From an uncultured SAR116 cluster alpha proteobacterium (GTDB lineage: Bacteria > Pseudomonadota > Alphaproteobacteria > Puniceispirillales > Marisalimonadaceae): a stretch of DNA of 64,000 nucleotides. The stretch is from positions 121,001 through 185,000 of the forward strand of contig CACNFD010000001.1 of NCBI GenBank assembly GCA_902619615.1. The letters run 5' to 3'. This document shows, in pieces, positions 25,666-35,002 of the stretch. The notes beneath the pieces were generated by a model. It was not told where the DNA came from, did no database searches, and saw only the letters and a program-made list of their open reading frames with translations. Every line of letters begins with the position of its first letter. Within the stretch, counting starts at the first letter, position 1. A program made the translations under genes and the position numbers.

Positions 25666-26220
25666 ATGAAAATATATTTAGATGTACTTTTATCCAATTT
25701 AATAGTATTTTCAATATTTATTATAACTCTTATTTTATGGAAAATTTACTTTTATGGTGAAGATTTACTTACTTATATATACTTTCCATTCGGGATTATA
25801 ATCTTAACATTTTTATTTTTTGGCAATATAGCAATTTTTGGATTAATTTTTGGTTTTATTATATTCCGCTATATTTTCCTAACATCTGATATCTATTTAA
25901 ATGATACAATTTTTTTAATATATTCTTTATCATATGTTTTTTGCATGCCTATATTATTGCTTATCTTAAATCTTTTGAATTTTAAAATAGGCATAGGAAA
26001 CAGTTACGAAATAGATAAAACTAATATTTATCATGTAATTTTAGTAACTTTTTTTGCATCCATTATTTACCTTATTTTAATATTTATTTTTTCTCTTTTT
26101 ATTCTACCTATAAAGATAGATGTTTATAGCATTATAGGTAATTTTATTGGAGCCTCTTTGTTAATTTTGATTCTAAAATTAATATTTGTTATTCAATTTT
26201 TTGTTCGAAAATTATTGTGA
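25666..26220 (+). CDS. Multi-pass membrane protein of unknown function
   Basis: 184 residues with about six membrane helices and very few charged residues. No recognisable domain or motif. It starts with ATG after an AAGG sequence twelve bases upstream and ends in TGA at 26220, seven bases from the convergent CoA-binding gene. Hydrophobic spacing suggests an integral inner-membrane protein rather than a coding artefact, but function cannot be given. Confidence 0.6.
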   Translation: MKIYLDVLLSNLIVFSIFIITLILWKIYFYGEDLLTYIYFPFGIIILTFLFFGNIAIFGLIFGFIIFRYIFLTSDIYLNDTIFLIYSLSYVFCMPILLLILNLLNFKIGIGNSYEIDKTNIYHVILVTFFASIIYLILIFIFSLFILPIKIDVYSIIGNFIGASLLILILKLIFVIQFFVRKLL

Positions 26221-26226
26221 TTAATT

Positions 26227-26685
26227 TTAAAATTTATTATTAAGTCGTGGTTTCCAAAATGGACGGAACAATTCAATTTTTGGACAACGGTTCATGACAA
26301 CTTTTAAACCTGCATTTTCTGCGAGACGAGCCGCTTCATAATTAACAACACCAATTTGTCCCCATAAAACTTTAGCACCAATTTCTATCGCTTCTTCAGC
26401 TATGCTTAATAAATCTTCTGATCTTCTAAATACTTCAACCATATCTACTGACCGATTAATTTTTTTTAAATTTGGGAAAACCTCTAAGCCTCTTATTTCT
26501 TTTAATCCAGGTTTTGGGTTTACTGGTATCATATCATAGCCTGTTTCATGTAATACTCTTAGAACCCCATAGCTAAACTTTGTTTTATCAGGACTTGCTC
26601 CAACCATTGCGATAGTCTTCACAGAGCTTAAAATATCTTGAAGATAATTGTCTTTATACGGTTCGTCATGATTCATATTAGTCAT
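26227..26685 (-). CDS. CoA-binding domain protein (YccU-like)
   Basis: 152 residues from the ATG at 26685 that overlaps the ferredoxin stop; the frame extends eight codons further up but that would overlap it more. A Rossmann-like TIAMVGASPDKTKFSYGV start, IPVNPKPGLKEIRG and GAKVLWGQIGVVNYEAARLAENAG identify the CoA-binding YccU-type fold. Its ligand and partner are unknown. It is the third gene of the methanethiol-oxidase/ferredoxin unit. Confidence 0.82.
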   Translation of the reverse strand: MTNMNHDEPYKDNYLQDILSSVKTIAMVGASPDKTKFSYGVLRVLHETGYDMIPVNPKPGLKEIRGLEVFPNLKKINRSVDMVEVFRRSEDLLSIAEEAIEIGAKVLWGQIGVVNYEAARLAENAGLKVVMNRCPKIELFRPFWKPRLNNKF

Positions 26686-27052
26686 CTTTAATTTCCCTGA
26701 CAGTTGCAATATCAGATTTTAATTCGTGTGGCGCAAGTGGGTCTATAAATGGATTACGATATAATTTATCATGACTTTCCACTCCTATGTCAAAAGTACA
26801 ATTTGATTTAGCTCTTGCCACACATAATATTACATAACCATCATTAATTTGCCTATTATTAAGTGCTACTTGAGATTTTTGGTCAACTTTACCTTTAATT
26901 AATTTGGCAGCACACGTAATACATCCGCCGTATTGACAACCATATGGTAAGTCAAGACCTAGCGCACGTAGTTCTAATAATAAAGGTCTACTACCTTTAA
27001 CCTCATATGTGGTGTTATTACGATTTGCTATTGTAATTTTCTTCATAGCCAA
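26678..27052 (-). CDS. Plant-type 2Fe-2S ferredoxin
   Basis: 124 residues. Cluster ligands are C-x4-C-x2-C in YGCQYGGCITCAA, with the fourth Cys in YVILCVA about 30 residues later. A C-terminal extension of about 40 residues follows the domain. It overlaps the methanethiol oxidase gene by ten bases, and its AUG sits inside the oxidase reading frame, so it is likely co-translated and may take electrons in the same pathway. This is inference from gene order. Confidence 0.87.
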   Translation of the reverse strand: MAMKKITIANRNNTTYEVKGSRPLLLELRALGLDLPYGCQYGGCITCAAKLIKGKVDQKSQVALNNRQINDGYVILCVARAKSNCTFDIGVESHDKLYRNPFIDPLAPHELKSDIATVREIKDD

Positions 27053-28398
27053 ATATCACTTGTGCAGTCACCCCCAGGGTAACGACTTTCGTGACAACGA
27101 CTTGGACCATTTGGTTCATCACCAAAGTTTATAACAAATTCTTTATTAATTTTCATACCACCATTTTCCACATCACAATCGATCATGAGCATTACACCAC
27201 CTTTAGTTCTAATTTCTGGATAAAATTGATTATCCCAAGTTGAAAAAAGTGATGTAGTTACATACAACCTTTTCCCATCTAAGGATAATTGATACATCTG
27301 TGGACCCCCAGCAACTTTAACACCATTTACTATTGGTGCTTTACCCAACAGACCACCCATCCAAACTTGACCAGTTAAAACTGGGTTGTGTGGGTCTGTA
27401 ATATTATATTGTCTCATGTCACCATGAAGCCAATTATTAATATAGAGATATTTATCATCCATAGACACTAAAAGAGCTGACATTACTCCTGGTATTGGAA
27501 TGGGCCAATCTGAATGAGGCTCATTGTCAATGTCTATGATCTTTTCCCATTCCCAATTTCCATTTTCAGACTTCCAAAAATGTATAACATTTGCGCTTAA
27601 GGCTGCACCACAAAATCCATGACTACTATTTGGGTTATGTAAAAATTTTACTTCTAAGGGTATGAGGCCATCTTCTCCTAAATACATTGTTTGAATTGGC
27701 TTTTTTTTCTTAAAATCCCAAATATGTAATCTTCTTCCATATTTAAGATGACCAACTTCTTCAAGATCAAAACCTGGCATAAATGTGTTTGGGGCCGCCC
27801 ATTCTGAACTAACCATTACATTATGACGTGGCTGATACCAAAAATCATAACTAAATGGTATATCTCCCATCGTATTTTCCCAGCGTCCTAAAATTTCAAA
27901 ATCTTTGTTAAGATGAAGATAACCTCCAGGAGCCTCCCCTTTTGCATCCCCAAGAAAAGAGATAATTATTTCTGAACCTAAACAATGAACTGTATGAGGT
28001 CCTGATAAATTGGTCTTAGACTTAATTTCTGAGCCTTGAATAACTTTATATAAGGTGGGGGCTTTTGGATTTGTTGCGGTATCAACAACATAAATATTAT
28101 TGGATCTAACGCCAGGAACAATTAAGTATTTTCTACTCATACTATTATCGTCATGACAAGATGAACACGCATTCCACCCCATATGATGAAGTTCATCTCC
28201 TATTCCTGGCATTTCTAGTCTATGTATTACTTTTGAGTAACTATCACTCTTTGGATCAACGTCAACTGTAGCTAAGTAATCAGGTTTTTGAATACCAGTT
28301 CCAGTATAAATAGCTATGGTATAAAGTAATTTTTCACTTGGTGCTTTAACTGCTTCTGAAGGACTTGCGTATCCTGGACCACAACATAATCCTTCCAT
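27043..28398 (-). CDS. mtoX: Methanethiol oxidase / selenium-binding protein 1 family
   Basis: 451 residues from the ATG at 28398, which has AGGAGA eight bases upstream; an earlier ATG was rejected for lack of one. GDELHHMGWNACSSCHDD, SGPHTVHCLG and the C-terminal RCHESRYPGGDCTSDIW motif are the SELENBP1 landmarks. Bacterial MtoX oxidises methanethiol to formaldehyde, hydrogen sulfide and hydrogen peroxide, using copper in the characterised enzymes. In marine bacteria methanethiol arises from DMSP demethylation, so this is a plausible sulfur and carbon step. A separate demethylase is not in this window. A ferredoxin and a CoA-binding protein follow in the operon. Confidence 0.88.
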   Translation of the reverse strand: MEGLCCGPGYASPSEAVKAPSEKLLYTIAIYTGTGIQKPDYLATVDVDPKSDSYSKVIHRLEMPGIGDELHHMGWNACSSCHDDNSMSRKYLIVPGVRSNNIYVVDTATNPKAPTLYKVIQGSEIKSKTNLSGPHTVHCLGSEIIISFLGDAKGEAPGGYLHLNKDFEILGRWENTMGDIPFSYDFWYQPRHNVMVSSEWAAPNTFMPGFDLEEVGHLKYGRRLHIWDFKKKKPIQTMYLGEDGLIPLEVKFLHNPNSSHGFCGAALSANVIHFWKSENGNWEWEKIIDIDNEPHSDWPIPIPGVMSALLVSMDDKYLYINNWLHGDMRQYNITDPHNPVLTGQVWMGGLLGKAPIVNGVKVAGGPQMYQLSLDGKRLYVTTSLFSTWDNQFYPEIRTKGGVMLMIDCDVENGGMKINKEFVINFGDEPNGPSRCHESRYPGGDCTSDIWL

Positions 28399-28469
28399 AA
28401 TTAATCTCCTAAAAATATTGTTAGCCATTAAAAAATTACAACAAAAAAACCTGAGGTAAAAGTTAATTT

Positions 28470-29375
28470 TTAAGTTAAATGATCAATGTAATCTTTTATC
28501 CCTCTTTCTATTGAATATTGAGGTTCCCACTGAATATCTTTCTTAACTTTTTTTAAACTAAAAAGTTTTCTACTACTTATAGAATTGTGATTTGAAAAGT
28601 TCACATGTAAATTGTCTATGTATCGACTGATTTCGTCAAAAATTTTTTGGTATGACGGAAAATCGGGTCCTGAAATATTATAATCATAAAAATGTTTTTT
28701 TTCATGAAATATACATTTTTCTATACATGAAACCACGTCATTTACATATACATATGGCCAACAAAAATTACTTTTAAATGGTAAGGTAATTTTGTTATTT
28801 TTATTTCCTGAATTTATAATATCATTAATAAAACAGCTTGTTGATCTTCGATGTCCATAGATAGTCGATAACCTTAGAGATATTATATCCATTTCATAAT
28901 TTTCATAATACTTCTTTAATAATAAATCGCACGAAGCCTTTGTTGCCCCATATAGATTTTCTGGAGCAAATCTATAATCTTCTGTTGTATCACTTTCTGC
29001 AAGCTCTCCATATGCTGAAATGGAAGAGCAGAAGATAAATCTATTAATTTTTTTATAAATCCTAGCAGCTTCAATTAAATACATAGTAAAAAAAATATTA
29101 TTTTCGATGATTAATTTTGGATTTTCATTTACCAACATTGGACCAGAAATTCCACCAGTGTGAATAATTTTTGTGATATCGTATTTTTTTAATAAGTTTG
29201 TAACATCCTCAACACTATTTAAAGGAATTGAAATATGTTTATAGTTTTCGTTACATTCTTTGTTAACAACAGGGTCAAGACCAACAATTAGATTACTCTT
29301 TTTTAATAGTTTTGTAACTAAGGGAGCACCGACTAAGCCAGATGAGCCTGTAATAAGGATGTTTTCTAAATTCAT
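28470..29375 (-). CDS. NAD-dependent sugar epimerase/dehydratase (extended SDR)
   Basis: 301 residues. NAD motif ITGSSGLVGAPL, a SISAY strand and the catalytic LYGATKAS (YxxxK) motif are visible. GalE-like enzymes reshape nucleotide sugars or related acids. The substrate is unknown. It lies 71 bases upstream of mtoX on the same strand but without overlap, so it may be independent. Confidence 0.82.
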   Translation of the reverse strand: MNLENILITGSSGLVGAPLVTKLLKKSNLIVGLDPVVNKECNENYKHISIPLNSVEDVTNLLKKYDITKIIHTGGISGPMLVNENPKLIIENNIFFTMYLIEAARIYKKINRFIFCSSISAYGELAESDTTEDYRFAPENLYGATKASCDLLLKKYYENYEMDIISLRLSTIYGHRRSTSCFINDIINSGNKNNKITLPFKSNFCWPYVYVNDVVSCIEKCIFHEKKHFYDYNISGPDFPSYQKIFDEISRYIDNLHVNFSNHNSISSRKLFSLKKVKKDIQWEPQYSIERGIKDYIDHLT

Positions 29376-29480
29376 ATTTTCTCTCTACATTTTTTAATAA
29401 TTTCTTATAATTTTATCATTGAAAACGTAACAAGCTTATTTAAAAATTTAAATAACTAATCTTTTTTAAAGGAGGTTTAA

Positions 29481-30086
29481 ATGAAATTGTATTTTGCCCC
29501 TAACTCACGCGCGGTCAGGATAGCCTGGCTTCTTGAAGAATTAGGTATGGACTATGAAATAGAAAAATATTCAGTAGGCGATAAAGCTCTTAGAACTCCA
29601 GAGTATTATAAATTGCATCCTATGGGAAGAGTTCCTGTGTTAAAAGATAAAGAAGTGATAATATATGAGTCTGGTGCAATTCTTGAATATCTCCTAGCCA
29701 AATATGATAATGGGAGATTTTGTCCAGATAAAAATGATCCAACGTTTCCTTATTATCTACAATGGCTTCATTATGCTGAAGGCTCAATTATGCCACAAGT
29801 TAATACTATTGTTGTAGAGACTATCTTACTACCGCCTGAACGAAAAAATGAGGTTAACGTTGCAAGAGCTTTTAAACTTTTAAATGTTGCACTTTTAAAC
29901 ATAAATAATAACTTAGAAAATAAAGACTTTTTAACTGGTACATTTTCTGGTGCTGACATAATGACGGGGCACGCATGTATAGGTGCAAAAAGAGTAAGTG
30001 CAGACATTTCAGAAATGACAAATTTAGAAAATTATATTGATCGTTTATTGTCTAGGCCTGCACTACAAAAAGCTATTAAATTTTAA
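29481..30086 (+). CDS. Glutathione S-transferase family protein
   Basis: 201 residues. The N-terminal thioredoxin-like domain has MKLYFAPNSRAVRIAWLLEEL, the cis-Pro RVPVL segment and the glutathione gamma-Glu contact YESGAILEYL. An all-helical C-terminal domain (from about 85) follows. It has a strong AAAGGAGG ribosome binding site. GSTs of this type detoxify electrophiles or isomerise; the substrate is unknown. Divergent from the epimerase and convergent with the acyl-CoA dehydrogenase. Confidence 0.87.
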   Translation: MKLYFAPNSRAVRIAWLLEELGMDYEIEKYSVGDKALRTPEYYKLHPMGRVPVLKDKEVIIYESGAILEYLLAKYDNGRFCPDKNDPTFPYYLQWLHYAEGSIMPQVNTIVVETILLPPERKNEVNVARAFKLLNVALLNINNNLENKDFLTGTFSGADIMTGHACIGAKRVSADISEMTNLENYIDRLLSRPALQKAIKF

Positions 30087-30091
30087 TTAAC

Positions 30092-31585
30092 TTAAATTAA
30101 TTTTTTTATGAGATCATAATCAATATCGTCTCTCGTGATAGGGCTACTTTTATCAATTTTATACTTAAGAATTAATTCACTAATTTTAGACCTGTAAGCT
30201 AAATCTTGACAATAATTTCCCTCTTCAATAAGGAAAATTGCTGAGCTTAAATAATACAAAGAGGAAGTTATTTGTCTTGAAGAAGAAGTAAAATCATCTT
30301 TGATTTCATTTTCAATAAAATTGAAAACTTTTTCTATTAAAGATAACAAATATTTTTCATGTTTTTTTATAGAATTGATTTTAGCAGAGTCTATAAGAAA
30401 ATTTTTAAATACATGGATATTATTATCTTTTTTAAGAGCTCTTATTGTGTCTAAAGATATTATATTACTAGTTCCTTCCCATATCGATCCTAGATGAGAA
30501 TCTCTCAAAATTTTTGGATCTAGCCAATCTTCTATATAGCCTAAACCACCTCTAATCTCCATTGCATCTCCAGCAACTTTTCTAACATCTCTACATGCCC
30601 TGAATTTGATAAGGGGTGTTATAATCCTAAAAATTTTCTGGGAAACAATATCTCCATTATCTGCTTTATCTAAGAGATCTGCTGCTTTAAATACGATAGA
30701 TCTAGAAGCTTCTGTAATTATCAGAATTTTTAAAAGTTGTTTTTGCATTAAAGGAAGATCAATTAATTTTTTATTAAATGCATGACGAGTATTTGAAATA
30801 AACAAGCTTTCTTGAAAACACCTTTGCATCATGCCAGATGCTCTAACTCCATTAGATAACCTCGACATATTTATCATGTCGGTCATTTGTTTAAAACCCT
30901 CATCAGATTTACCTACAAGATAAGCAAATGCTCTATTTAATTTAATCTCACCACTTGCAAAAGATCTTCCTCCTAATTTATCTTTTAATCTTATAATTTC
31001 ATAACTATTTAGATCTCCATTTTCTAGTTTTTTTGGCAAAAGAAATAATGCAAGCCCTTTTGTTCCACTGATTTTTTTATTATGTCTAGCAAGAACCATT
31101 GCAAGATCTGCATCTGGATTAGAGCAAAACCACTTATCTCCTGTTAAAAACCAATTTCCATCCTCACATTCAGCATATGTATCAATAGACCCTACATCTG
31201 ATCCTGCATGTTGTTCTGTCATAAACATGGCACCTTGAAATAAATGATCCAAATCTTGTGAAGTTAATTGATCAAAGAATTTATCAATTAATTTTTTGTC
31301 TCCAAATTTTGTAAGAGTTCGTGTTAAAGAATCTGTCATACTTAATGGACAACAAAGACCAAATTCACTTTGAACAAATAAAAATGTAAGTCCATATTTG
31401 ACTATGGGCGGAAGTGGTTGTTGCATTCCAAAAACACCATGCCTGTGTGACATTGCTGCTAAGCCAAATTTTTCAAACGCAAACTTTTCAATTTTTATAA
31501 AGTCAGGGTGTTTTTCAATATCATTTGATAATTCACCAACTCTTGATCTTATTTTCAATTTTGGAGGGTTTTTATCAGCTGACAA
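30092..31585 (-). CDS. Acyl-CoA dehydrogenase, apparently missing its N-terminal start
   Basis: 497 residues from a TTG at 31585. FMTEQHAGSDVGSI, LTGDKWFCSN, RLKDKLGGRSFASGEI and YIEDWLDPKILRD-S-GSIWEGTSNI are typical of AidB-like acyl-CoA dehydrogenases. Sequence immediately upstream stays homologous in frame (LFEQVENKF, LGEIVGSELEELALSAD) back to a TAA at 31658-31660, and beyond it more family-like sequence (KSFSKLLEYYCGK) continues. No ATG or GTG lies between that stop and 31585. The likely ancestral N-terminus is therefore interrupted. Activity is uncertain; the core and active region are otherwise complete. Confidence 0.75.
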   Translation of the reverse strand: MSADKNPPKLKIRSRVGELSNDIEKHPDFIKIEKFAFEKFGLAAMSHRHGVFGMQQPLPPIVKYGLTFLFVQSEFGLCCPLSMTDSLTRTLTKFGDKKLIDKFFDQLTSQDLDHLFQGAMFMTEQHAGSDVGSIDTYAECEDGNWFLTGDKWFCSNPDADLAMVLARHNKKISGTKGLALFLLPKKLENGDLNSYEIIRLKDKLGGRSFASGEIKLNRAFAYLVGKSDEGFKQMTDMINMSRLSNGVRASGMMQRCFQESLFISNTRHAFNKKLIDLPLMQKQLLKILIITEASRSIVFKAADLLDKADNGDIVSQKIFRIITPLIKFRACRDVRKVAGDAMEIRGGLGYIEDWLDPKILRDSHLGSIWEGTSNIISLDTIRALKKDNNIHVFKNFLIDSAKINSIKKHEKYLLSLIEKVFNFIENEIKDDFTSSSRQITSSLYYLSSAIFLIEEGNYCQDLAYRSKISELILKYKIDKSSPITRDDIDYDLIKKLI

Positions 31586-31735
31586 GGCTAATTCTTCTAA
31601 TTCAGAACCTACTATCTCTCCTAACTCAATAAACTTGTTTTCAACTTGTTCAAATAATTACTTTCCGCAGTAATATTCTAATAATTTTGAAAACGACTTA
31701 TCCCTTAAATAAGCTTTATTCCTTTACTATCTGGA
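31586..31735 (-). pseudogene. Remnant of the acyl-CoA dehydrogenase N-terminus
   Basis: In the frame of the dehydrogenase, the stretch from the TTG up to about 31735 reads LFEQVENKF...SELEELA and, beyond an in-frame TAA at 31658-31660, NKAYLRDKSFSKLLEYYCGK. The order and spacing match the first 50 or so residues of the family. It lacks a start codon and has one internal stop. Confidence 0.5.
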
Positions 31736-31863
31736 ATATTGTTTGAAGAAAGAATCACTTTTAAACCTAATTATAATAGCTATGATAAAATTCTAAGTTT
31801 GAAATATATAATAATGCCTAACTAGTAATGATGTAACTAACAAGACTTAAATTACAAAGTATT

Positions 31864-32121
31864 TTAATTTTTAGTTAGTTGATATACTTCATGTGATAAG
31901 CCGAGTTCTTTTTCCATTTGTTTAAATTCATCTGATGACATAAACTGTCCAACCATATCAGGATTAAAAACTTCTGTACTAATCATTGCTGTTTCATCAT
32001 CTACCTTACCAACAATCGTGTTTCTCATCATTTGAGACTGAACTTCTGCATCTGCGTCAAATTTTTTCTTCCATTCATCGTAAGTAGTATTTTTAATCTT
32101 CACAATTATAAGAGTGTTCAT
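31864..32121 (-). CDS. Small alpha/beta-barrel-like protein
   Basis: 85 residues: a strand (TLIIVKIK), a helix starting TYDEWKKKFDADAEVQSQM, two strands (NTIVGKVDDE, AMISTEVF), then the FMSSDEFKQMEKELGLS helix. The order fits a ferredoxin-like dimeric barrel like those of DUF3764 or Abm-type proteins. No active site can be read. The gene directly follows a similar-sized one on the same strand, and both have good ribosome binding sites or ATG starts. Confidence 0.6.
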   Translation of the reverse strand: MNTLIIVKIKNTTYDEWKKKFDADAEVQSQMMRNTIVGKVDDETAMISTEVFNPDMVGQFMSSDEFKQMEKELGLSHEVYQLTKN

Positions 32122-32145
32122 GTATCAATCCTTTGATTTTATAAT

Positions 32146-32427
32146 CTAATCTGTTACGTCCATTACATTTGACATCTCTTTTATGTCATTATGAAACATG
32201 CCCGCCATATCACCTAAAGTGTCTAAAATAGCTTGAGGAGAGTTTGCTTTCCACCAACAATACATAACCATATCGTTCTTTTCATTATTCCAATTCATTT
32301 GAAAATTTGCATTTTCATTTTTCATATTTTTACGCACATCATCTGGCGTCATATCTTTCATTGCTTCAAAATACTGATCTCTCATTTCTTCAGACTTAAA
32401 TTTATGTTCTACCATGTAATCTTTCAT
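32146..32427 (-). CDS. Small alpha/beta-barrel-like protein, methionine-rich
   Basis: 93 residues. Pattern of strands and helices resembles the neighbour at 31864 (KDYMVEHKF, a helix from SEEMRDQYFEAM, then MVMYCWWKANSPQAI). Many methionines (10 of 93) and a CWW pair stand out. The ATG follows AGGAGATAATAA, a clear ribosome binding site. No family assigned. Together with the next gene it forms a two-gene unit. Confidence 0.6.
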   Translation of the reverse strand: MKDYMVEHKFKSEEMRDQYFEAMKDMTPDDVRKNMKNENANFQMNWNNEKNDMVMYCWWKANSPQAILDTLGDMAGMFHNDIKEMSNVMDVTD

Positions 32428-32598
32428 TTATTATCTCCTAAAATTTATATATTATTATGATTAATTTTTTTATAACTTCAAAATCTTATTTTAATAAAAT
32501 TAATTAACTATTCTATTTTAATAGTATTTAAATTACTTAATTAAATAATTAATTAACAGTTAAATGTTGCATTATAATTAAAATTTTTAATTTTTTTC

Positions 32599-32629
32599 TT
32601 TACCTTCCTCTTAGGGAAGGGTTTAAAGA
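32599..32629 (+). promoter_or_regulatory. CueR-type copper-responsive promoter for the DUF4396-cytochrome c-oxidase unit
   Basis: TTTACC (32599-32604) as -35 is separated by 19 bases from a TAAAGA -10. Inside the spacer lies CCTTCC-TCTTAG-GGAAGG, a perfect dyad. A 19-base spacer overlying a CCTTCC/GGAAGG dyad is the MerR/CueR signature, in which Cu(I) untwists the promoter. The ATG of the DUF4396 gene lies 17 bases downstream. No CueR gene is in the window. Confidence 0.75.
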
Positions 32630-32645
32630 TTATTTTGGAGTTAAA

Positions 32646-33089
32646 ATGATTATTCAAGATGTCATACAGATAAACTGGTTCTGCCAACATACTTGGTTAC
32701 AGTCGTCTAAAAATACTTTGTGGTGTTTGCTTGGGTGTTGTATCGGAGATTTTGGTACAATTGCATATTTTCAATTCATGCAGATTGACTGGCCCGTTAT
32801 ATCAATTATGTCACTGGCCATTGTTAATGGAATATTGACATCTATTGCACTTGAAACTTTTATACTGTCAAAGCAAATGTCTATGAAATTAGCCTTTAAA
32901 ACAGCAATTGGGATGTCTTTAGTTTCTATGGTTTCTATGGAATTAGCTATGAATTTAACTGATGTTGTACTAACTGGTGGTGCTATTTTAACATGGTGGG
33001 TTATTCCTTTTATGCTTATCGCAGGATTTGTAACACCCCTACCATACAATTATTGGCGATTAAAAGCTTTAGGCAAAGCATGTCATTAA
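32646..33089 (+). CDS. DUF4396 integral membrane protein (copper-associated)
   Basis: 147 residues with about four membrane segments. The GCCIGDFGTIAYF segment, SIALETFILSKQMSMKLAFKTAIGMSLVSMVSMELAMN and FVTPLPYNYWRLKALGKACH match DUF4396. Met, Cys and His clusters point to Cu(I) handling in the membrane. It is the first gene behind a CueR-type promoter, with GGAG seven bases before the ATG. The function is unproven; I infer a copper-transport or assembly role from context. Confidence 0.82.
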   Translation: MIIQDVIQINWFCQHTWLQSSKNTLWCLLGCCIGDFGTIAYFQFMQIDWPVISIMSLAIVNGILTSIALETFILSKQMSMKLAFKTAIGMSLVSMVSMELAMNLTDVVLTGGAILTWWVIPFMLIAGFVTPLPYNYWRLKALGKACH

Positions 33090-33580
33090 ATTTTAAAAGT
33101 TTTATTAAAAATAAATCTTTATTTCTAATAATTGTTCCTTCAATAATTTTAATTTTAGGAATGATTATCTACTTGGCTGATGAAAAAGTTGCTGAAGCAG
33201 CTATTACTTTAAATCCTGATAATAAAGAAACTATATTATTAGGAAAGTCTGTATATGTTCAAAATTGTGCATCATGCCATGGTGCAAAATTAGAAGGTCA
33301 AAAAGATTGGATGTCCAGACTCCCAGATGGATTAATGCCTGCTCCTCCTCATGACGAGACAGGTCACACTTGGCATCATAGTGATAAATATTTATTCATG
33401 ATTACTAAATACGGTATTGAGGATATTATTGGTCAAAAATATCCTAACAATATGCCAGCTTATAAAAATATTCTCTCAGATAAAGAAATTATATCCGTAT
33501 TATCTTACATAAAAAGTACTTGGCCAAACAAAGTTAAAAAAATCCACGATCAAATCAATAATCGTGAGAAATCAAAGTAA
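33080..33580 (+). CDS. Membrane-anchored c-type cytochrome
   Basis: 166 residues from the ATG at 33080, which overlaps the DUF4396 stop by ten bases; the long upstream extension in the same frame is an artefact. One N-terminal membrane helix (about residues 13-33) is followed by a CASCHG heme site, then a PNNMPAYK segment whose Met is the likely axial ligand. It probably accepts or passes electrons for the multicopper oxidase next to it. No His-ligated second site is seen, so it is a mono-heme protein. Confidence 0.85.
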   Translation: MSLNFKSFIKNKSLFLIIVPSIILILGMIIYLADEKVAEAAITLNPDNKETILLGKSVYVQNCASCHGAKLEGQKDWMSRLPDGLMPAPPHDETGHTWHHSDKYLFMITKYGIEDIIGQKYPNNMPAYKNILSDKEIISVLSYIKSTWPNKVKKIHDQINNREKSK

Positions 33581-33609
33581 CATCTAATTAAAATATTAAT
33601 GGAAAAAAT

Positions 33610-34995
33610 ATGCTATCTCGACGTGAATTTTTAAATTTTTCAGCAGCAACAATTGCTTTAACATCTTTACCTAATCAAATTCAATCTAATCAATTAATTC
33701 GTAATTATAAGCTAACAGCTGAGATCACCCCACATTTATTCGATAAGAAAGGTGTCTTGGATAGCTTATGGTTATATAACAAACAATCACCTGGGCCAGT
33801 CATTGAGGCAAAAGAAAATGATATCATAAGAGTTGAGTTTGTTAATAATTTAGATGAAGCCAGCACAATCCACTGGCATGGTATAAAAAATATTAATAAG
33901 ATGGATGGTGTTCCATATTTAACTCAGGACCCAGTTCAGCCTGGAGAAACTTATATATATGAATTTCCAGTCAATAATGCAGGAACATTTTGGTACCATG
34001 CACATTTTGAAACTTGGAAACAAATTTCGAAAGGTCTATATGGACCTCTGATAGTCAAAAATCATTTAGATAAACAATTTGATAATGATATCATTATATT
34101 AGCTGATGACTGGAGATTGAATAAAAATTATCAATTAGATAAAAAATCATTAGGCTCACTTCATGATTGGTCACACGCAGGAAGAATTGGAAATTGGCTT
34201 ACTATCAATGGAAAAAAATTTCCTGAATACTCTGTAAGTAAAAATGGCTATACAAGATTAAGATTAATTAATGCCTCTAATGCAAGGATACTATCATTTG
34301 GCTCTAGTTTAAATGGAATGAAGATCATCTCAATAGATGGGATGTCGGTAGAACCATTCATTCAAGATAAATTTAATTTGGGGCCAGGACAAAGGATTGA
34401 TTTGTTAATAAAAACTGATGATATGTCAACAATTGATTTCTTTGAAGTCAGTGGTAAAAAACCGTTAAATGCTTTCAAGCTAAATGTTAATCAAAGTAGT
34501 AAAAAAAATATTGTAAAGAAAGACATAAAACTACAATCTTTTAAAAAAATACCTCCGTATAAAAATCCAAAAATATTAAAAATTCATATGCAAGGCGGTG
34601 CAATGGGAAATCTTGCTAAAGCCTATTTTGAAGGTGTAGAAAAAAATTTTCGTTCATTAGCAATGGAAGATAAAAAATTCTGGGCATTTAATAAAGAGGT
34701 AGGTAAGTATGAACATTCACTCGCAAGTATAAAAAAAGGCGAGATAATAATTTTAGATGTTTGGAATGACTCAAGATGGCCACATAGTATGCATCTGCAT
34801 GGTAATCATTTCTATGTTGAATCAAAAGAATTTTCTGGCGATGATAAACTAATCCTCAGAGATACATATCTAATGCAACCTGGTGAAAAATCAAAATTTA
34901 TATATTTAGCAGATAATCCTGGTAAATGGCTTTTTCATTGTCACATGTTGGAACATGCAGCTTCTGGTATGATAGGTTACATAGAAGTAGTTTAA
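33610..34995 (+). CDS. Tat-exported multicopper oxidase
   Basis: 461 residues, three-cupredoxin type. A Tat signal (SRREFLNFS) starts the protein. Trinuclear and type 1 copper motifs are complete: HWHGI, WYHAHFE, SMHLHGNHF and HCHMLEHAASGM with the axial Met. Such enzymes oxidise Cu(I) and thereby detoxify copper in the periplasm, reducing O2. It follows DUF4396 and cytochrome c in one copper-induced unit. Methionine enrichment is modest compared with CueO. Confidence 0.92.
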   Translation: MLSRREFLNFSAATIALTSLPNQIQSNQLIRNYKLTAEITPHLFDKKGVLDSLWLYNKQSPGPVIEAKENDIIRVEFVNNLDEASTIHWHGIKNINKMDGVPYLTQDPVQPGETYIYEFPVNNAGTFWYHAHFETWKQISKGLYGPLIVKNHLDKQFDNDIIILADDWRLNKNYQLDKKSLGSLHDWSHAGRIGNWLTINGKKFPEYSVSKNGYTRLRLINASNARILSFGSSLNGMKIISIDGMSVEPFIQDKFNLGPGQRIDLLIKTDDMSTIDFFEVSGKKPLNAFKLNVNQSSKKNIVKKDIKLQSFKKIPPYKNPKILKIHMQGGAMGNLAKAYFEGVEKNFRSLAMEDKKFWAFNKEVGKYEHSLASIKKGEIIILDVWNDSRWPHSMHLHGNHFYVESKEFSGDDKLILRDTYLMQPGEKSKFIYLADNPGKWLFHCHMLEHAASGMIGYIEVV

Positions 34996-35002
34996 TTTAA
35001 AA

